Positions 8,647 through 17,101 of a stretch of DNA of 64,000 nucleotides are shown piece by piece; positions within the stretch are counted from its first letter, which is position 1; each line of letters begins with the position of its first letter. Location: NCBI RefSeq assembly GCF_019204025.1, contig NZ_JAGSPB010000001.1:248001-312000 (forward strand), written 5' to 3'. The notes below the pieces were generated by a model. That model saw only the letters and a program-made list of their open reading frames with translations. It did not search any database and was not told where the DNA came from. Made by a program: the position numbers and the translations under genes. The stretch is from Erythrobacter ani (GTDB lineage Bacteria > Pseudomonadota > Alphaproteobacteria > Sphingomonadales > Sphingomonadaceae).

Positions 8647-9666
8647 TCAACGCTGCACAGCCTCCAGAATTGCCTTTGCCGCTTTCGCAGTTGTGTCCGG
8701 CGGAAACACCGCGCGCGCGCGCGCAGACAGGCGCGTACGCAGCTCCGCGTCCGAGAGAAACGAATGAAGAGATGCGGCCAGCTTCTCATCATCCACGGTA
8801 TCGGCGAGCCCCAGGTCGTGTACGAGCCCCGCACGGGCAAAGGACTGGCTTTCGCCGTCCTGTCCTTCGTTTTGCGCGATCGCGGCGGCAGGCACGCCCA
8901 TATATGCGCATTCATATTTGATAAGTCCGCCTCCGGTTAAGGCGGCATCCGCCCATAGCAGGGACTGCGAAAGGTCTGGTTGCCTCTTGATAACACCACT
9001 GCCCGGCGCAAACTCATTCAGCATCGCTGCGAGGTCGCCGCCCTCTTCGGCGATCGCGCGAAGGCAAAGACGAGAATAATTGTTCTGCAGAAGGTGGGTC
9101 AGGCGCTTCGCAATCCCTTTTGGATCTGATCCACCGATGGCTATCAGCAAATTCTCGATTTCGCGGGGGCGCTCGCGTCCGATGCTTTGCTCGCGGACTT
9201 CGACCAGCCCGCGCCGGGCAAGGAGATATTCGGGACCAAGGAGCAGCACCGGGTCGTCAGGATAACCAAGCGATCCGGCATCCCATGTGAAGTTAAGGAT
9301 CACATCACAGGGATAAGCTTCAAGCGATCCAAAATCGTCAATCACGATCAGCGCAACGCCAAGCGACCGGATACCGGAAAGGTAGCCTTCGTCGGCACGG
9401 TAGCTGTCCAGCACCAGGAGGTCGATACCACCGTCAGCGATCGCGCCAGCGAGCTCCTGATCAACGGTTGCTGTATTCACTTCGTGCGCGAGGCATACGG
9501 TGTCAAAACCTGCGATATCGATCTGGTCCTGCGCAGCCTTGTCAAACTTTCCTGCATAGGTGCTGCGCACGCCGCAAATTCTGAGGGCTTCGGCGAGCGC
9601 GATGCAGCGGCTCAGATGTCCGAAACCGATATCTGCGGTAGCATCGCACCGGAAAAGTGCATTCAC
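8647..9666 (-). CDS. pseG: UDP-2,4-diacetamido-2,4,6-trideoxy-altropyranose hydrolase
   Basis: A 339-residue GT-B-fold enzyme that removes UDP from the 2,4-diacetamido-2,4,6-trideoxy-altrose intermediate. The N-terminal motif FRCDATADIGFGHLSRC and the C-terminal LTGGGLIKYECAYMGVPAAA are PseG/SpsG signatures. The start is a GTG at 9666 that forms a GTGA overlap with the pseF stop; it places the protein beginning at VNALFRCDA, as PseG proteins usually begin. Frame continues open upstream, but that part lies inside pseF. Confidence 0.92.
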   Translation of the reverse strand: MNALFRCDATADIGFGHLSRCIALAEALRICGVRSTYAGKFDKAAQDQIDIAGFDTVCLAHEVNTATVDQELAGAIADGGIDLLVLDSYRADEGYLSGIRSLGVALIVIDDFGSLEAYPCDVILNFTWDAGSLGYPDDPVLLLGPEYLLARRGLVEVREQSIGRERPREIENLLIAIGGSDPKGIAKRLTHLLQNNYSRLCLRAIAEEGGDLAAMLNEFAPGSGVIKRQPDLSQSLLWADAALTGGGLIKYECAYMGVPAAAIAQNEGQDGESQSFARAGLVHDLGLADTVDDEKLAASLHSFLSDAELRTRLSARARAVFPPDTTAKAAKAILEAVQR

Positions 9667-10355
9667 CGTTCCTGCTCCCGCATGGCAGAAAACAGGCTCT
9701 CCGCGATCGTCCAGTCTTCGGGTCGGTCGATGTCCCAAGCCCGCGTTTCGGGAATTTCGATGAAGCGCGTTCTCGAACCGAAGAAGGAACGACATTCGAG
9801 CCATGCCTCGCTCTTGCCCCAATAAAACTGTCCGGGATCGTGAAAGACGGGGGGAAGATCCTGAGTGCGCGTGGCTTGGTGCCCGGGTTGCAGCAATTGG
9901 GGGCTTCCGTCGGCGGCGGTCACGAACCCGCGTTGCGGCGGATGTCCGTAGCGGACAGCAGGGAACGCGAAGTCACATTCTGACGAAAGCAAGGAATACG
10001 CTAAACGAAGGTCATCGGCCGAGATAAAGGCCGCGGTTGCATAGATGCAGCATGCGGCGTCTATCGCTGGGCCCGTGTCCAATAACGCGGACAAAGCATG
10101 GACGACGACATCGGTGGTCCCGCTGTGGTCATCGGCAAGCTCGGCTGGTCGGATGAACGGCGTTTCAGCGCCTGCGGCGCGCGCAATCTCTGCGATCTCG
10201 TCATCGTCGGTCGACACGATTATCCGATCGAACAATCCGGAATTCGTCGCAGTCTCAATGGGCCATGCGATCATCGGTTTGCCGGCAAAAGGTCTGATAT
10301 TCTTGCGTGGGATGCGCTTGCTCCCGCCGCGGGCCGGGATGATCGCGATATTCAT
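9663..10355 (-). CDS. pseF: Pseudaminic acid cytidylyltransferase
   Basis: A 230-residue CMP-nonulosonate synthetase of the NeuA/PseF family that joins CMP to pseudaminic acid. The nucleotide-binding motif IPARGGSKRIPRKNI is at the N-terminus; STDDDEIAEIA and the closing RAWDIDRPEDW are also family features. It overlaps pseC by 4 bp at the start and pseG by 4 bp at the end, in the usual pseB-C-F-G order. Confidence 0.94.
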   Translation of the reverse strand: MNIAIIPARGGSKRIPRKNIRPFAGKPMIAWPIETATNSGLFDRIIVSTDDDEIAEIARAAGAETPFIRPAELADDHSGTTDVVVHALSALLDTGPAIDAACCIYATAAFISADDLRLAYSLLSSECDFAFPAVRYGHPPQRGFVTAADGSPQLLQPGHQATRTQDLPPVFHDPGQFYWGKSEAWLECRSFFGSRTRFIEIPETRAWDIDRPEDWTIAESLFSAMREQER

Positions 10356-11515
10356 CGAGGGGCAGCCTCGGAAACCGCTTTTGCGACCTCAGCGATGACG
10401 CGCTGCTGCTGCTCGTCAGTCATCGTGGGAAACATCGGCAGGCTGATCGCCTCGGAATAGTATAATTCTGCGTTCGCGCAATGACCGGGTTCAAATCCCA
10501 GACCGCGGTAGTAGGGCTGAAGATAGACCGGGATGTAGTGGAGATTGACCCCTATACCGGCGTCACGCAGCGCATCAAAAACGGCGCGTTGGCCCTCCAC
10601 GCGAATAACGTAGAGATGCCATGCGGAATCGGCATTCGGATGTTGCCATGGCGTCCGGATAGGGAGGTCGGCGAAGGCCGTATCGTACGCATCTGCAATG
10701 TGTTGCCGACGCTTCACGAAGTCGTCGAGCCGATCCAATTGGCTGAGGCCGAGCGCCGCATTTATGTCGGTCATGCGGTAATTGTAGCCGAGGCGATGTT
10801 GCTCGTAATGCCACGCGCCCGGATTTTCCGCCTGGATGGCATGGGTATCGCGCGTGATCCCATGGCTTCGGTCTAGGCGCATGAGCTGGGCCAGTTCATC
10901 GTCGTTCGTCAGGGCCATGCCGCCCTCGCCAGTGGTCACGATCTTCACCGGGTGAAAGCTGAAGACAGTGATGTCGCTGAACCTGCAATTGCCGACCGGC
11001 TGAGAATCGAAGCGCCCCCCGATCGCGTGAGAAGCATCCTCGATGATCTTCACGCCGTATTTCACAGCCGCAGCATGGATGGCCGCCATATCGCAGGACT
11101 GGCCGGTCAAATGCACCGGAATGATGACCTTCGGCAGTTGGCCCGACGCCGCGGCTCGATCCAGCTTCTCCTGGAGCTTGGCCGGACACATGTTGTAGCT
11201 TCGCTCATCGACATCGACGAAGCCGACGTCAGCACCGCAATAGAGGGCGGCGTTGGAACTGGCGACGAAAGTGAGCGGGCTGGTCCAGACGCAGTCCCCC
11301 GGTCCAACGCCCAATGCCATGCACGCGAGATGCAGCGCGCTGGTCGCGCTATTGGCGGCTACCGCGTGCCGTGCTCCAGTTTCTGCAGCGACTGCTTCCT
11401 CGAAGGCTGGGACCACCGGACCTTGCGTCAGGAAATCGGACTTTAAGACATCGACGACAGCGGCAATGTCAGCCTCCGTAACCGATTGGCGTCCATAGGG
11501 TATGTAGCTCGCCAT
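10352..11515 (-). CDS. pseC: UDP-4-amino-4,6-dideoxy-AltNAc transaminase
   Basis: A 387-residue PLP-dependent DegT/DnrJ/EryC1 aminotransferase that installs the 4-amino group on the PseB product. The opening IPYGRQSVTEADIAAV, EDASHAIGG and the PLP-lysine region FSFHPVKIVTTGEGGM are visible. The start ATG overlaps the pseB stop by one base (TGATG). Length and neighbours match PseC. Confidence 0.95.
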   Translation of the reverse strand: MASYIPYGRQSVTEADIAAVVDVLKSDFLTQGPVVPAFEEAVAAETGARHAVAANSATSALHLACMALGVGPGDCVWTSPLTFVASSNAALYCGADVGFVDVDERSYNMCPAKLQEKLDRAAASGQLPKVIIPVHLTGQSCDMAAIHAAAVKYGVKIIEDASHAIGGRFDSQPVGNCRFSDITVFSFHPVKIVTTGEGGMALTNDDELAQLMRLDRSHGITRDTHAIQAENPGAWHYEQHRLGYNYRMTDINAALGLSQLDRLDDFVKRRQHIADAYDTAFADLPIRTPWQHPNADSAWHLYVIRVEGQRAVFDALRDAGIGVNLHYIPVYLQPYYRGLGFEPGHCANAELYYSEAISLPMFPTMTDEQQQRVIAEVAKAVSEAAPR

Positions 11516-12525
11516 CAGACTTCATGCGTTGGATCGACATGCTTGCGGATCAATCCGCGCAATTGCTCGACCGTTAGGAAGTCCGGATTGGTGCCACTGT
11601 TATAGGAAAAACCTGGCTCAACGCGCTTGCCCCCGACCCGGTCCAGATAGTCGTCGGCCATCTGGTCGGTGGTGGTTGGCAAGATCGCATAATACGGGCC
11701 TAGGTCAACAGTGTTGAGGCTGTCGCTGGTCGTGATCATCTCTTCGTGGATTTTCTCGCCCGGCCTGATGCCGACCATCTTGAGCTCGCATTCGGGCGCG
11801 ACCGCTTCAGCCAGGTCGGTAATGAGGTAGCTGGGTATTTTGGGGACGAAAATCTCGCCACCTTGTGCGTTTTCAAGCGCCCAAAGTACCATCTGCACCC
11901 CTTCGTCCAGCGAGATGTTGAATCGCGTCATTGTCGGGTCGGTGATCGGGATGACACCCGTCTCACGTCGATCGAGAAAGAACGGAACGACAGAGCCCCT
12001 GCTGCCGATGACGTTTCCATATCGAACCACGGACAAGCGGAGATCTCGGGCGCCCTTCACGTTGTTGGCAGCGGTAAAAAGCTTGTCCGAACACAGCTTG
12101 GTCGCGCCGTATAGATTGATGGGCGCAGCGGCCTTGTCGGTGGAAAGCGCAACGACATTCTCGACCCCGCTGTCGAAGCAGGACTCAATAACGTTCTGCG
12201 CCCCCAGCACATTCGTTTTGATGCACTCGAACGGGTTGTATTCAGCAGCCGGCACCTGTTTCAGGGCGGCAGCGTGAACGACAATATCGATGCCTTCGAA
12301 TGCCCGCCGCAGACGGCCCTGATCACGAATGTCGCCGATGAAATACCGCAGCGCCGGATAGGCTTGCGGAGAGAATTCCTGGCTCATTTCGTACTGCTTG
12401 AGCTCATCGCGCGAATAGATGACGAGCCGCCGCACGCCCGGATATTTATCAAGGACCTGACGAACGAAGGCTTTACCGAATGAGCCGGTGCCCCCGGTCA
12501 CGAGGATGCTCTTATTATCCAACAA
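11515..12525 (-). CDS. pseB: UDP-GlcNAc 4,6-dehydratase (inverting)
   Basis: A 336-residue SDR-family enzyme that starts pseudaminic acid synthesis from UDP-GlcNAc by 4,6-dehydration with C5 inversion. GGTGSFGKAF is the NAD-binding loop; SRDELKQYEMSQEF, AALKQVPAAEYNPFE and YGATKLCSD are classical PseB/FlaA1 motifs including the catalytic Lys and Tyr region. It overlaps the flippase gene by 11 bp upstream and pseC by 1 bp downstream. Confidence 0.96.
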   Translation of the reverse strand: MLDNKSILVTGGTGSFGKAFVRQVLDKYPGVRRLVIYSRDELKQYEMSQEFSPQAYPALRYFIGDIRDQGRLRRAFEGIDIVVHAAALKQVPAAEYNPFECIKTNVLGAQNVIESCFDSGVENVVALSTDKAAAPINLYGATKLCSDKLFTAANNVKGARDLRLSVVRYGNVIGSRGSVVPFFLDRRETGVIPITDPTMTRFNISLDEGVQMVLWALENAQGGEIFVPKIPSYLITDLAEAVAPECELKMVGIRPGEKIHEEMITTSDSLNTVDLGPYYAILPTTTDQMADDYLDRVGGKRVEPGFSYNSGTNPDFLTVEQLRGLIRKHVDPTHEV

Positions 12526-13804
12526 CGGCTTTCGCTCCCTTACGAAGGTTCATATATCGCGCCATGACAAGCATCCCGCTAATAATGAATGCCGCACCGA
12601 ACGAAACTGCTGTCGCGAGCATGATCCCCCGAATTCCCATCGCCTGCACCCAAACGATGCTGAGCCATATATTCAGCCCGATCGTCGCCGCGCTGAAGAT
12701 CGACATCAGCTCGATGCGCTTTTCGAAATGAAGGAACTTCATGTTGTGCATGAAGTAACCCTGCAGGACGATCGCTATCATGACGTATTGCAGCAGGGGT
12801 ATGGCGCTATGAAACGCCTCGCCAAGCAGGGTCGGCGCGACCAGAAGCGCGAAGAAATAGAACGCGGCAGCTGCAATTGCTGCCATCACGAAATACAGGA
12901 TAGACACCGATGCGACCTCTTGCAGGCCCTCGCTCGCGGCGAGTTTGAGCTTGCGGAATAGCCAAGGAGTCCATGCCAGTACGAAACTGTGATTAGCCAT
13001 CCAGAATGCGGATGCGAACAGAGCTGCGACGCCGTACATCGCGCTTGCTTCCACCCCGAGATAGTGTGCGGCGATAACCTTGTCGGCTGTTGCCATCGCC
13101 ATGACCACCGCGCCCGCGGGCCAATACACAACTCCGAACGAAGCGATGTTGCGGTAAAAAGAACGCTCAGGGACACGGACAAGCGCAGAGAACGTAAAGC
13201 CCAGCGACTTGAGCGAGAAAAGCGTGGCGATGCCCATGCTCAACATGCGCCCGAGAACGACTCCGCGCCAGTCCCAGCCAGCAAGCAGGAAGCAAACGAT
13301 AAAGATCAGACTCAGGACTGCCTGGATCACTTGAGTCGTAAGGAAGGCACCGCGCCGGTTGTGGAACTGCTGAAGCGCGAGGACTGTGTAAAACACTTCG
13401 TAGAGAAACGCGGCAACAACGATGCTGATCAGCCAGGCTTCGGGGAATTTGGTCAATGTCGCCACTACCTCGCCGAACACCAGCGTAACCGCCGATACAA
13501 ATGCCGCCAGTACCACCATCACGAACAAAGCCGTGTGCGTGAACCGGTCCAGCTGTTTTTGATCCAGATCGTAGAAACGCATCCGGATCGCATCCTGCGT
13601 CGTTAGCCCGACGATGGGGCGCATGAACGTCGCGTAGGTTACGAAGAGCACCCAAATGCCATAGCCAGTGGGGTCGAGCATACGCGTGAGGATCGGTGCC
13701 AGCAGCAACGGCACGAGCGCCTCGATGCTGTTGGCAAGAGCGTAGAACAAAGATTGCAACGCCAGAAATTTCTTGGCGTTTAAACTGAATAGGTTCCGGA
13801 TCAT
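12515..13804 (-). CDS. Polysaccharide flippase-like membrane protein (Wzx/MATE type)
   Basis: A 429-residue polytopic protein with about twelve hydrophobic helices, of the oligosaccharidyl-lipid flippase/RfbX superfamily. It begins LFSLNAKKFLALQSLFYALANSIEALVPLLL with the early TRMLDPTGYGIWV segment common in Wzx proteins. As first gene of the pse operon it probably flips a lipid-linked glycan carrying the nonulosonate across the inner membrane. ATG 13804 is taken as the start; an in-frame GTG at 13825 is an alternative. Confidence 0.82.
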   Translation of the reverse strand: MIRNLFSLNAKKFLALQSLFYALANSIEALVPLLLAPILTRMLDPTGYGIWVLFVTYATFMRPIVGLTTQDAIRMRFYDLDQKQLDRFTHTALFVMVVLAAFVSAVTLVFGEVVATLTKFPEAWLISIVVAAFLYEVFYTVLALQQFHNRRGAFLTTQVIQAVLSLIFIVCFLLAGWDWRGVVLGRMLSMGIATLFSLKSLGFTFSALVRVPERSFYRNIASFGVVYWPAGAVVMAMATADKVIAAHYLGVEASAMYGVAALFASAFWMANHSFVLAWTPWLFRKLKLAASEGLQEVASVSILYFVMAAIAAAAFYFFALLVAPTLLGEAFHSAIPLLQYVMIAIVLQGYFMHNMKFLHFEKRIELMSIFSAATIGLNIWLSIVWVQAMGIRGIMLATAVSFGAAFIISGMLVMARYMNLRKGAKAVVG

Positions 13805-13825
13805 CGACCGTTCTTGTGCCCTCAC

Positions 13826-13964
13826 GCGTTTGGCGCCCGCCCCTGCGAGTACTTGAGGAGTTGTAAACCTAAATTGTTAACGATTGCCTGAGATAGCTTT
13901 GCTCAATCCGGAGGGGCTGACCCTGTCGGTCTGTGTGCAATCGGTTTTCATGAGGTAGATCAGC
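13826..13964. promoter_or_regulatory. Divergent promoter region of the sugar island
   Basis: A 139-bp intergenic stretch between the pse operon and the divergent 474-residue protein. It is the only place from which both units can start. It contains an AT-rich core with GTTAAC near 13876. GAGGT at 13952-13956 is the ribosome-binding site for the GTG start at 13965. Precise promoter boxes are not clear by eye. Confidence 0.5.
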
Positions 13965-15389
13965 GTGGCTTTCGATGCGGTTAAAAAGCACGAGATGCTC
14001 AGCGAGGTGCAGGAGCAGTTCGCATCAGGCATTGGCGACCGTACGAAGCGCAAAGGCTACGACCTTCGAACCGCACTTGCCATTGTCCGCGAAGTAGAAA
14101 CGTCAGCGGGTCGAACGGCCGTCTACGAGGAAATCAAGAAAAAGAATGCACTCTATCGCCTGGTCGATATGCTTTATGCTCGGGCCGGAAAGCGCCTGGT
14201 TCAGCCAATCCTTCTGTTCGTCTACATGGTAAAATGTGTTGTCGCGTTGGGCCCTGTGAGAACTGGCGATGCCGATGCCGCAACGCTCCACAACTTTCCC
14301 AATGAAGAGAAGACGATCGATCGTATCGCATCCCTGGTGCCTGACGCACGACTTCTCCGCCTATCGATCGCGCGCAAGCACCTGTTGGACTTTCGCCAGT
14401 TGGCGATCGCGTTGAAAATGATCGGCACGATCAAAGATATCTGGCCATTCTTGCGGGTCCTTGCCCGCAGGCACAGTTTCATGCCCTCCGCCCGGCTCGC
14501 AAGTGCGCTCGCATATTATATTCGTTTCTCTTGGCTCTTCGCAAAGCGCCCTGACATCAAGGCGGCAATTATAGCGAGCAATTACAGCCCTGAAGCGGTC
14601 GGGATGGCCGCAGCGGCCCACCGGATGGACCGCCGTGTTATCTATTCCAACCACGCCCCTGTGCCAGCGAACGTAGAGGTGGTACCGCCTGTCCTGGCTG
14701 ATTGTGCATTAGTCTACGGCGACAGGACGATTCAAATATACAAACGTCGCAGCGCTTGCACAGCCGAGGTCGCGCTGATCGGACAGCCGGGTACGGCGCG
14801 CGACATGAAATGGAACGAGAACGTCCAGACGGTGGGCATTTTTCTCACCTCCGGAACCAAGATCGATGTGCTCAAGAGCCTGATCGCAACGATCCGCGTC
14901 GATCTGCCACAAACGCGTATCCTGATCCGGCAGCATCCCGTAACGCTGCTCAAGACGGATTTTGCCGGTCTCGCCCTGAATGACGACAAGGTCGAGCTGA
15001 CCATCGGTAATCCGCTGGACGACGAGATCGCCGCTTGCGATCTCGTGATTTGCGGGAATAGCGGGGTCGCTATGAACGTTCTGAGCGGCGGAAGACCTGT
15101 TGCCTACCTGTCTAGCCTCGACGGCATCAAGTTCGACGCGAACGGCTTCGTTGAGAGTAGACTCGTCTTCTCAATGCCTTGGTGGAGCGAAGACATCTAC
15201 AGCCGTTTGAAAGCATTCTACAGCCACCCCGGATGGATCGAGGTGATGCAGAGCTATGATGCGTCCTACGGTGCCGACCTGGACGAGTTGAAAGCGCAAG
15301 CGGCCAAGGTGCTTGAACGCCATCTCCGCGCGCGGGCGACCGGGGCGGAGCAAATGCCGGACAGCAGCAAGGTGAAGCTAGTTGCATGA
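13965..15389 (+). CDS. Putative nonulosonate or surface-polysaccharide transferase
   Basis: A 474-residue protein with no signal peptide. Its C-terminal half looks like the donor-binding half of a GT-B glycosyltransferase: RILIRQHPVTLL near residue 320 and ACDLVICGNSGVAMNVLSGG near 356-375. An HP motif followed by a Ser-containing NSG/SS motif is typical of inverting sialyl-, polysialyl- and Kdo-transferases that use CMP-sugars. Divergent position next to a CMP-pseudaminate operon supports a pseudaminyltransferase role, which is inference. It starts at GTG 13965 with GAGGT 8 nt upstream. No close named family is recognised. Confidence 0.6.
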   Translation: MAFDAVKKHEMLSEVQEQFASGIGDRTKRKGYDLRTALAIVREVETSAGRTAVYEEIKKKNALYRLVDMLYARAGKRLVQPILLFVYMVKCVVALGPVRTGDADAATLHNFPNEEKTIDRIASLVPDARLLRLSIARKHLLDFRQLAIALKMIGTIKDIWPFLRVLARRHSFMPSARLASALAYYIRFSWLFAKRPDIKAAIIASNYSPEAVGMAAAAHRMDRRVIYSNHAPVPANVEVVPPVLADCALVYGDRTIQIYKRRSACTAEVALIGQPGTARDMKWNENVQTVGIFLTSGTKIDVLKSLIATIRVDLPQTRILIRQHPVTLLKTDFAGLALNDDKVELTIGNPLDDEIAACDLVICGNSGVAMNVLSGGRPVAYLSSLDGIKFDANGFVESRLVFSMPWWSEDIYSRLKAFYSHPGWIEVMQSYDASYGADLDELKAQAAKVLERHLRARATGAEQMPDSSKVKLVA

Positions 15390-15566
15390 TGTGATCTCGC
15401 TCACGACGTTTGTCAGCCAGCGTGGAAAGTACGGTTGCACCCGACATGCTGCGGCACGGTCAATTACCCCGCGCGAACGGCCTTGCACCTCAAATTAGAC
15501 AACAACCGCAACGTTCGAATTCTTTTCGAGCAACAGAGACGCCTGCTTGGACAAATCTGCGCTTTG

Positions 15567-16955
15567 CTAAAACTTGTATTGCGTGGAAATCTGGACCTTT
15601 TGCAGGTTGCCCGACTGACCGTCCTCCAATGTACGCTCCGCATACATGTATTCGATCCCGATCGTCAGCGGATCGACTGGTGACCAGATCAGGTTCGCGA
15701 GTGCATTCCAGCTTTCGTCGGTTACTTGGTCGGTCGTCAGCAGGATCGGATTGTCGGCCTTGAAATAGGACGCCGCGACGGTCGAACGCAGCTTGTCGCT
15801 CCAGAAATGGCGGTATGCGCCGAAACCCGAATAGGTGAAGATGGGATCGAGATCGCCGTCAGGGTCGAGGGCCGCATCGTTGACGATGTTCAGACCGATA
15901 TAGCGCCCAAGACCGTCGCCCGCCGTCGCCATGAAGCGGAAATCATCGCGCGATCCCACTTTGAGCTTGCCTGCAAGGCTCAATCCATAGGCCGCCGCGC
16001 TGTCGCTGCCAGTGCCAAAATCGTCATCGGTTATGCGAAGATTGCGGTATATACCCGCCGCCGAGAGCGAACCCCAATCGCCTGCAAAATTGTAGCGCGC
16101 GATGATATCGGGAATGTTGTCGTCACCCGGCAAGACCCTGGTACCTGCCGGCGAGGTGATCTCTGTTTCCGGCTGCTCGACCGCGATTTGAAGGCCGCCA
16201 TTGGTGTAACGCACCATCGGCTGGCGATCGAAAACGGTGCCGGGAGTCGTTCCGATGAAATCGAGACTGTCAGGTAAAGCTCCGACATTCTGGAAGGTCG
16301 ACCAGGTCTGGCCGAACAACCAGTTGTCATAAGTGATGTAAGCCTGACGCAGCCGCGGGACGAAGCTGTTCGAAACCCGCTCGTTCCCACCATCCGTAAC
16401 CATGAAATCGAGTTCGATCAGCGAATTCAAGGAGTGCTCTGCTCCGACATCGGTCTCAGTCTTGAAGATAAACCGCGTCTGCCGCGCGCTGAAATCGGTA
16501 TCGAAACCGGATGGATCGCCACCGATCGGGATTGCCCCGGGCACCAGGAAATCGCGCAGGATGCTGCTGCTCGGCACGTCGCCGCCGCTGAAACGCTGGC
16601 TGATGGCGTCGAGCTTCACATAACCCGTGTAGGCAAAGGTCGTGTTGCCGACCTTGAAGCCCCTCCCCTCATGCGTCGTGGGATCGGCGATCTGTGCGGC
16701 CAGTTGCTCTTGTCGCGCTTGCAGCGCGCGAGTTTCAGCCATCACCGCCTCGGCGGCGGCGGCGGTTTCTGCCTGCTGTTCATTCAGCGTACCCTGCTGC
16801 GCGTCGAGCCGTTCGATCAGTCCTTCCACCAAAGCTTCCAAGCGGTCCAGGCGCTCATCGACCGTCGCGTCCTGCGCTGCGACGGGGCTGGCCGCCAGAC
16901 ATGTCGCGCACAGCAATGCAGCGCGCAGTTCCTTGCGAATCAATCGATGCGGCAT
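15567..16955 (-). CDS. DcaP-like trimeric outer-membrane porin
   Basis: A 462-residue outer-membrane protein. A signal peptide ([15 protein letters not shown]) is followed by a coiled coil of about 60 residues with [10 protein letters not shown] heptads. A beta-barrel then starts at [12 protein letters not shown] and closes with the C-terminal aromatic QISTQYKF. DcaP porins have this coiled-coil-plus-barrel layout and take up small organic acids. ATG 16955 is chosen for the GGGAGGGAG site upstream. It diverges from acs with 146 bp between, so it may share control with acetate genes; the substrate is not known. Confidence 0.82.
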   Translation of the reverse strand: MPHRLIRKELRAALLCATCLAASPVAAQDATVDERLDRLEALVEGLIERLDAQQGTLNEQQAETAAAAEAVMAETRALQARQEQLAAQIADPTTHEGRGFKVGNTTFAYTGYVKLDAISQRFSGGDVPSSSILRDFLVPGAIPIGGDPSGFDTDFSARQTRFIFKTETDVGAEHSLNSLIELDFMVTDGGNERVSNSFVPRLRQAYITYDNWLFGQTWSTFQNVGALPDSLDFIGTTPGTVFDRQPMVRYTNGGLQIAVEQPETEITSPAGTRVLPGDDNIPDIIARYNFAGDWGSLSAAGIYRNLRITDDDFGTGSDSAAAYGLSLAGKLKVGSRDDFRFMATAGDGLGRYIGLNIVNDAALDPDGDLDPIFTYSGFGAYRHFWSDKLRSTVAASYFKADNPILLTTDQVTDESWNALANLIWSPVDPLTIGIEYMYAERTLEDGQSGNLQKVQISTQYKF

Positions 16956-17028
16956 GGTTTCTCCCTCCCTCGTTATTTGATGACGGAGAATGGGACGCAC
17001 GGCACAGCGTGCACAATTGGAGGAACGT

Positions 17029-17043
17029 CGTAAGACCTTTGTC
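17029..17043 (+). promoter_or_regulatory. Shared acetate-locus motif upstream of acs
   Basis: CGTAAGACCTTTGTC, about 60 bp before the acs start codon. It contains the inverted repeat AGAC-N4-GTCT. The same 15-mer pattern CGTAAGAC-N4-GTC occurs upstream of the yjcH-actP genes. It is a candidate site for the adjacent LuxR-type regulator. Confidence 0.5.
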
Positions 17044-17101
17044 TGAAGGCGCGCCCCCACGCTTTCGCGTTATCCATGGAACCGCAAAAGGGAGACTCGC
17101 C

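Noticed and set aside
13870-13885. GTTAACGATT as a CtrA site upstream of the pse operon
   Set aside because: Only one half resembles the TTAA-N7-TTAA consensus; similar GTTAAC words occur near 35 and 7953 without a clear second half.
3197-15566. Direct repeat of the tRNA-Thr 3' end that would prove an integrated element
   Set aside because: No copy of the 3' end was found by eye at the far edge, and no integrase gene is present.
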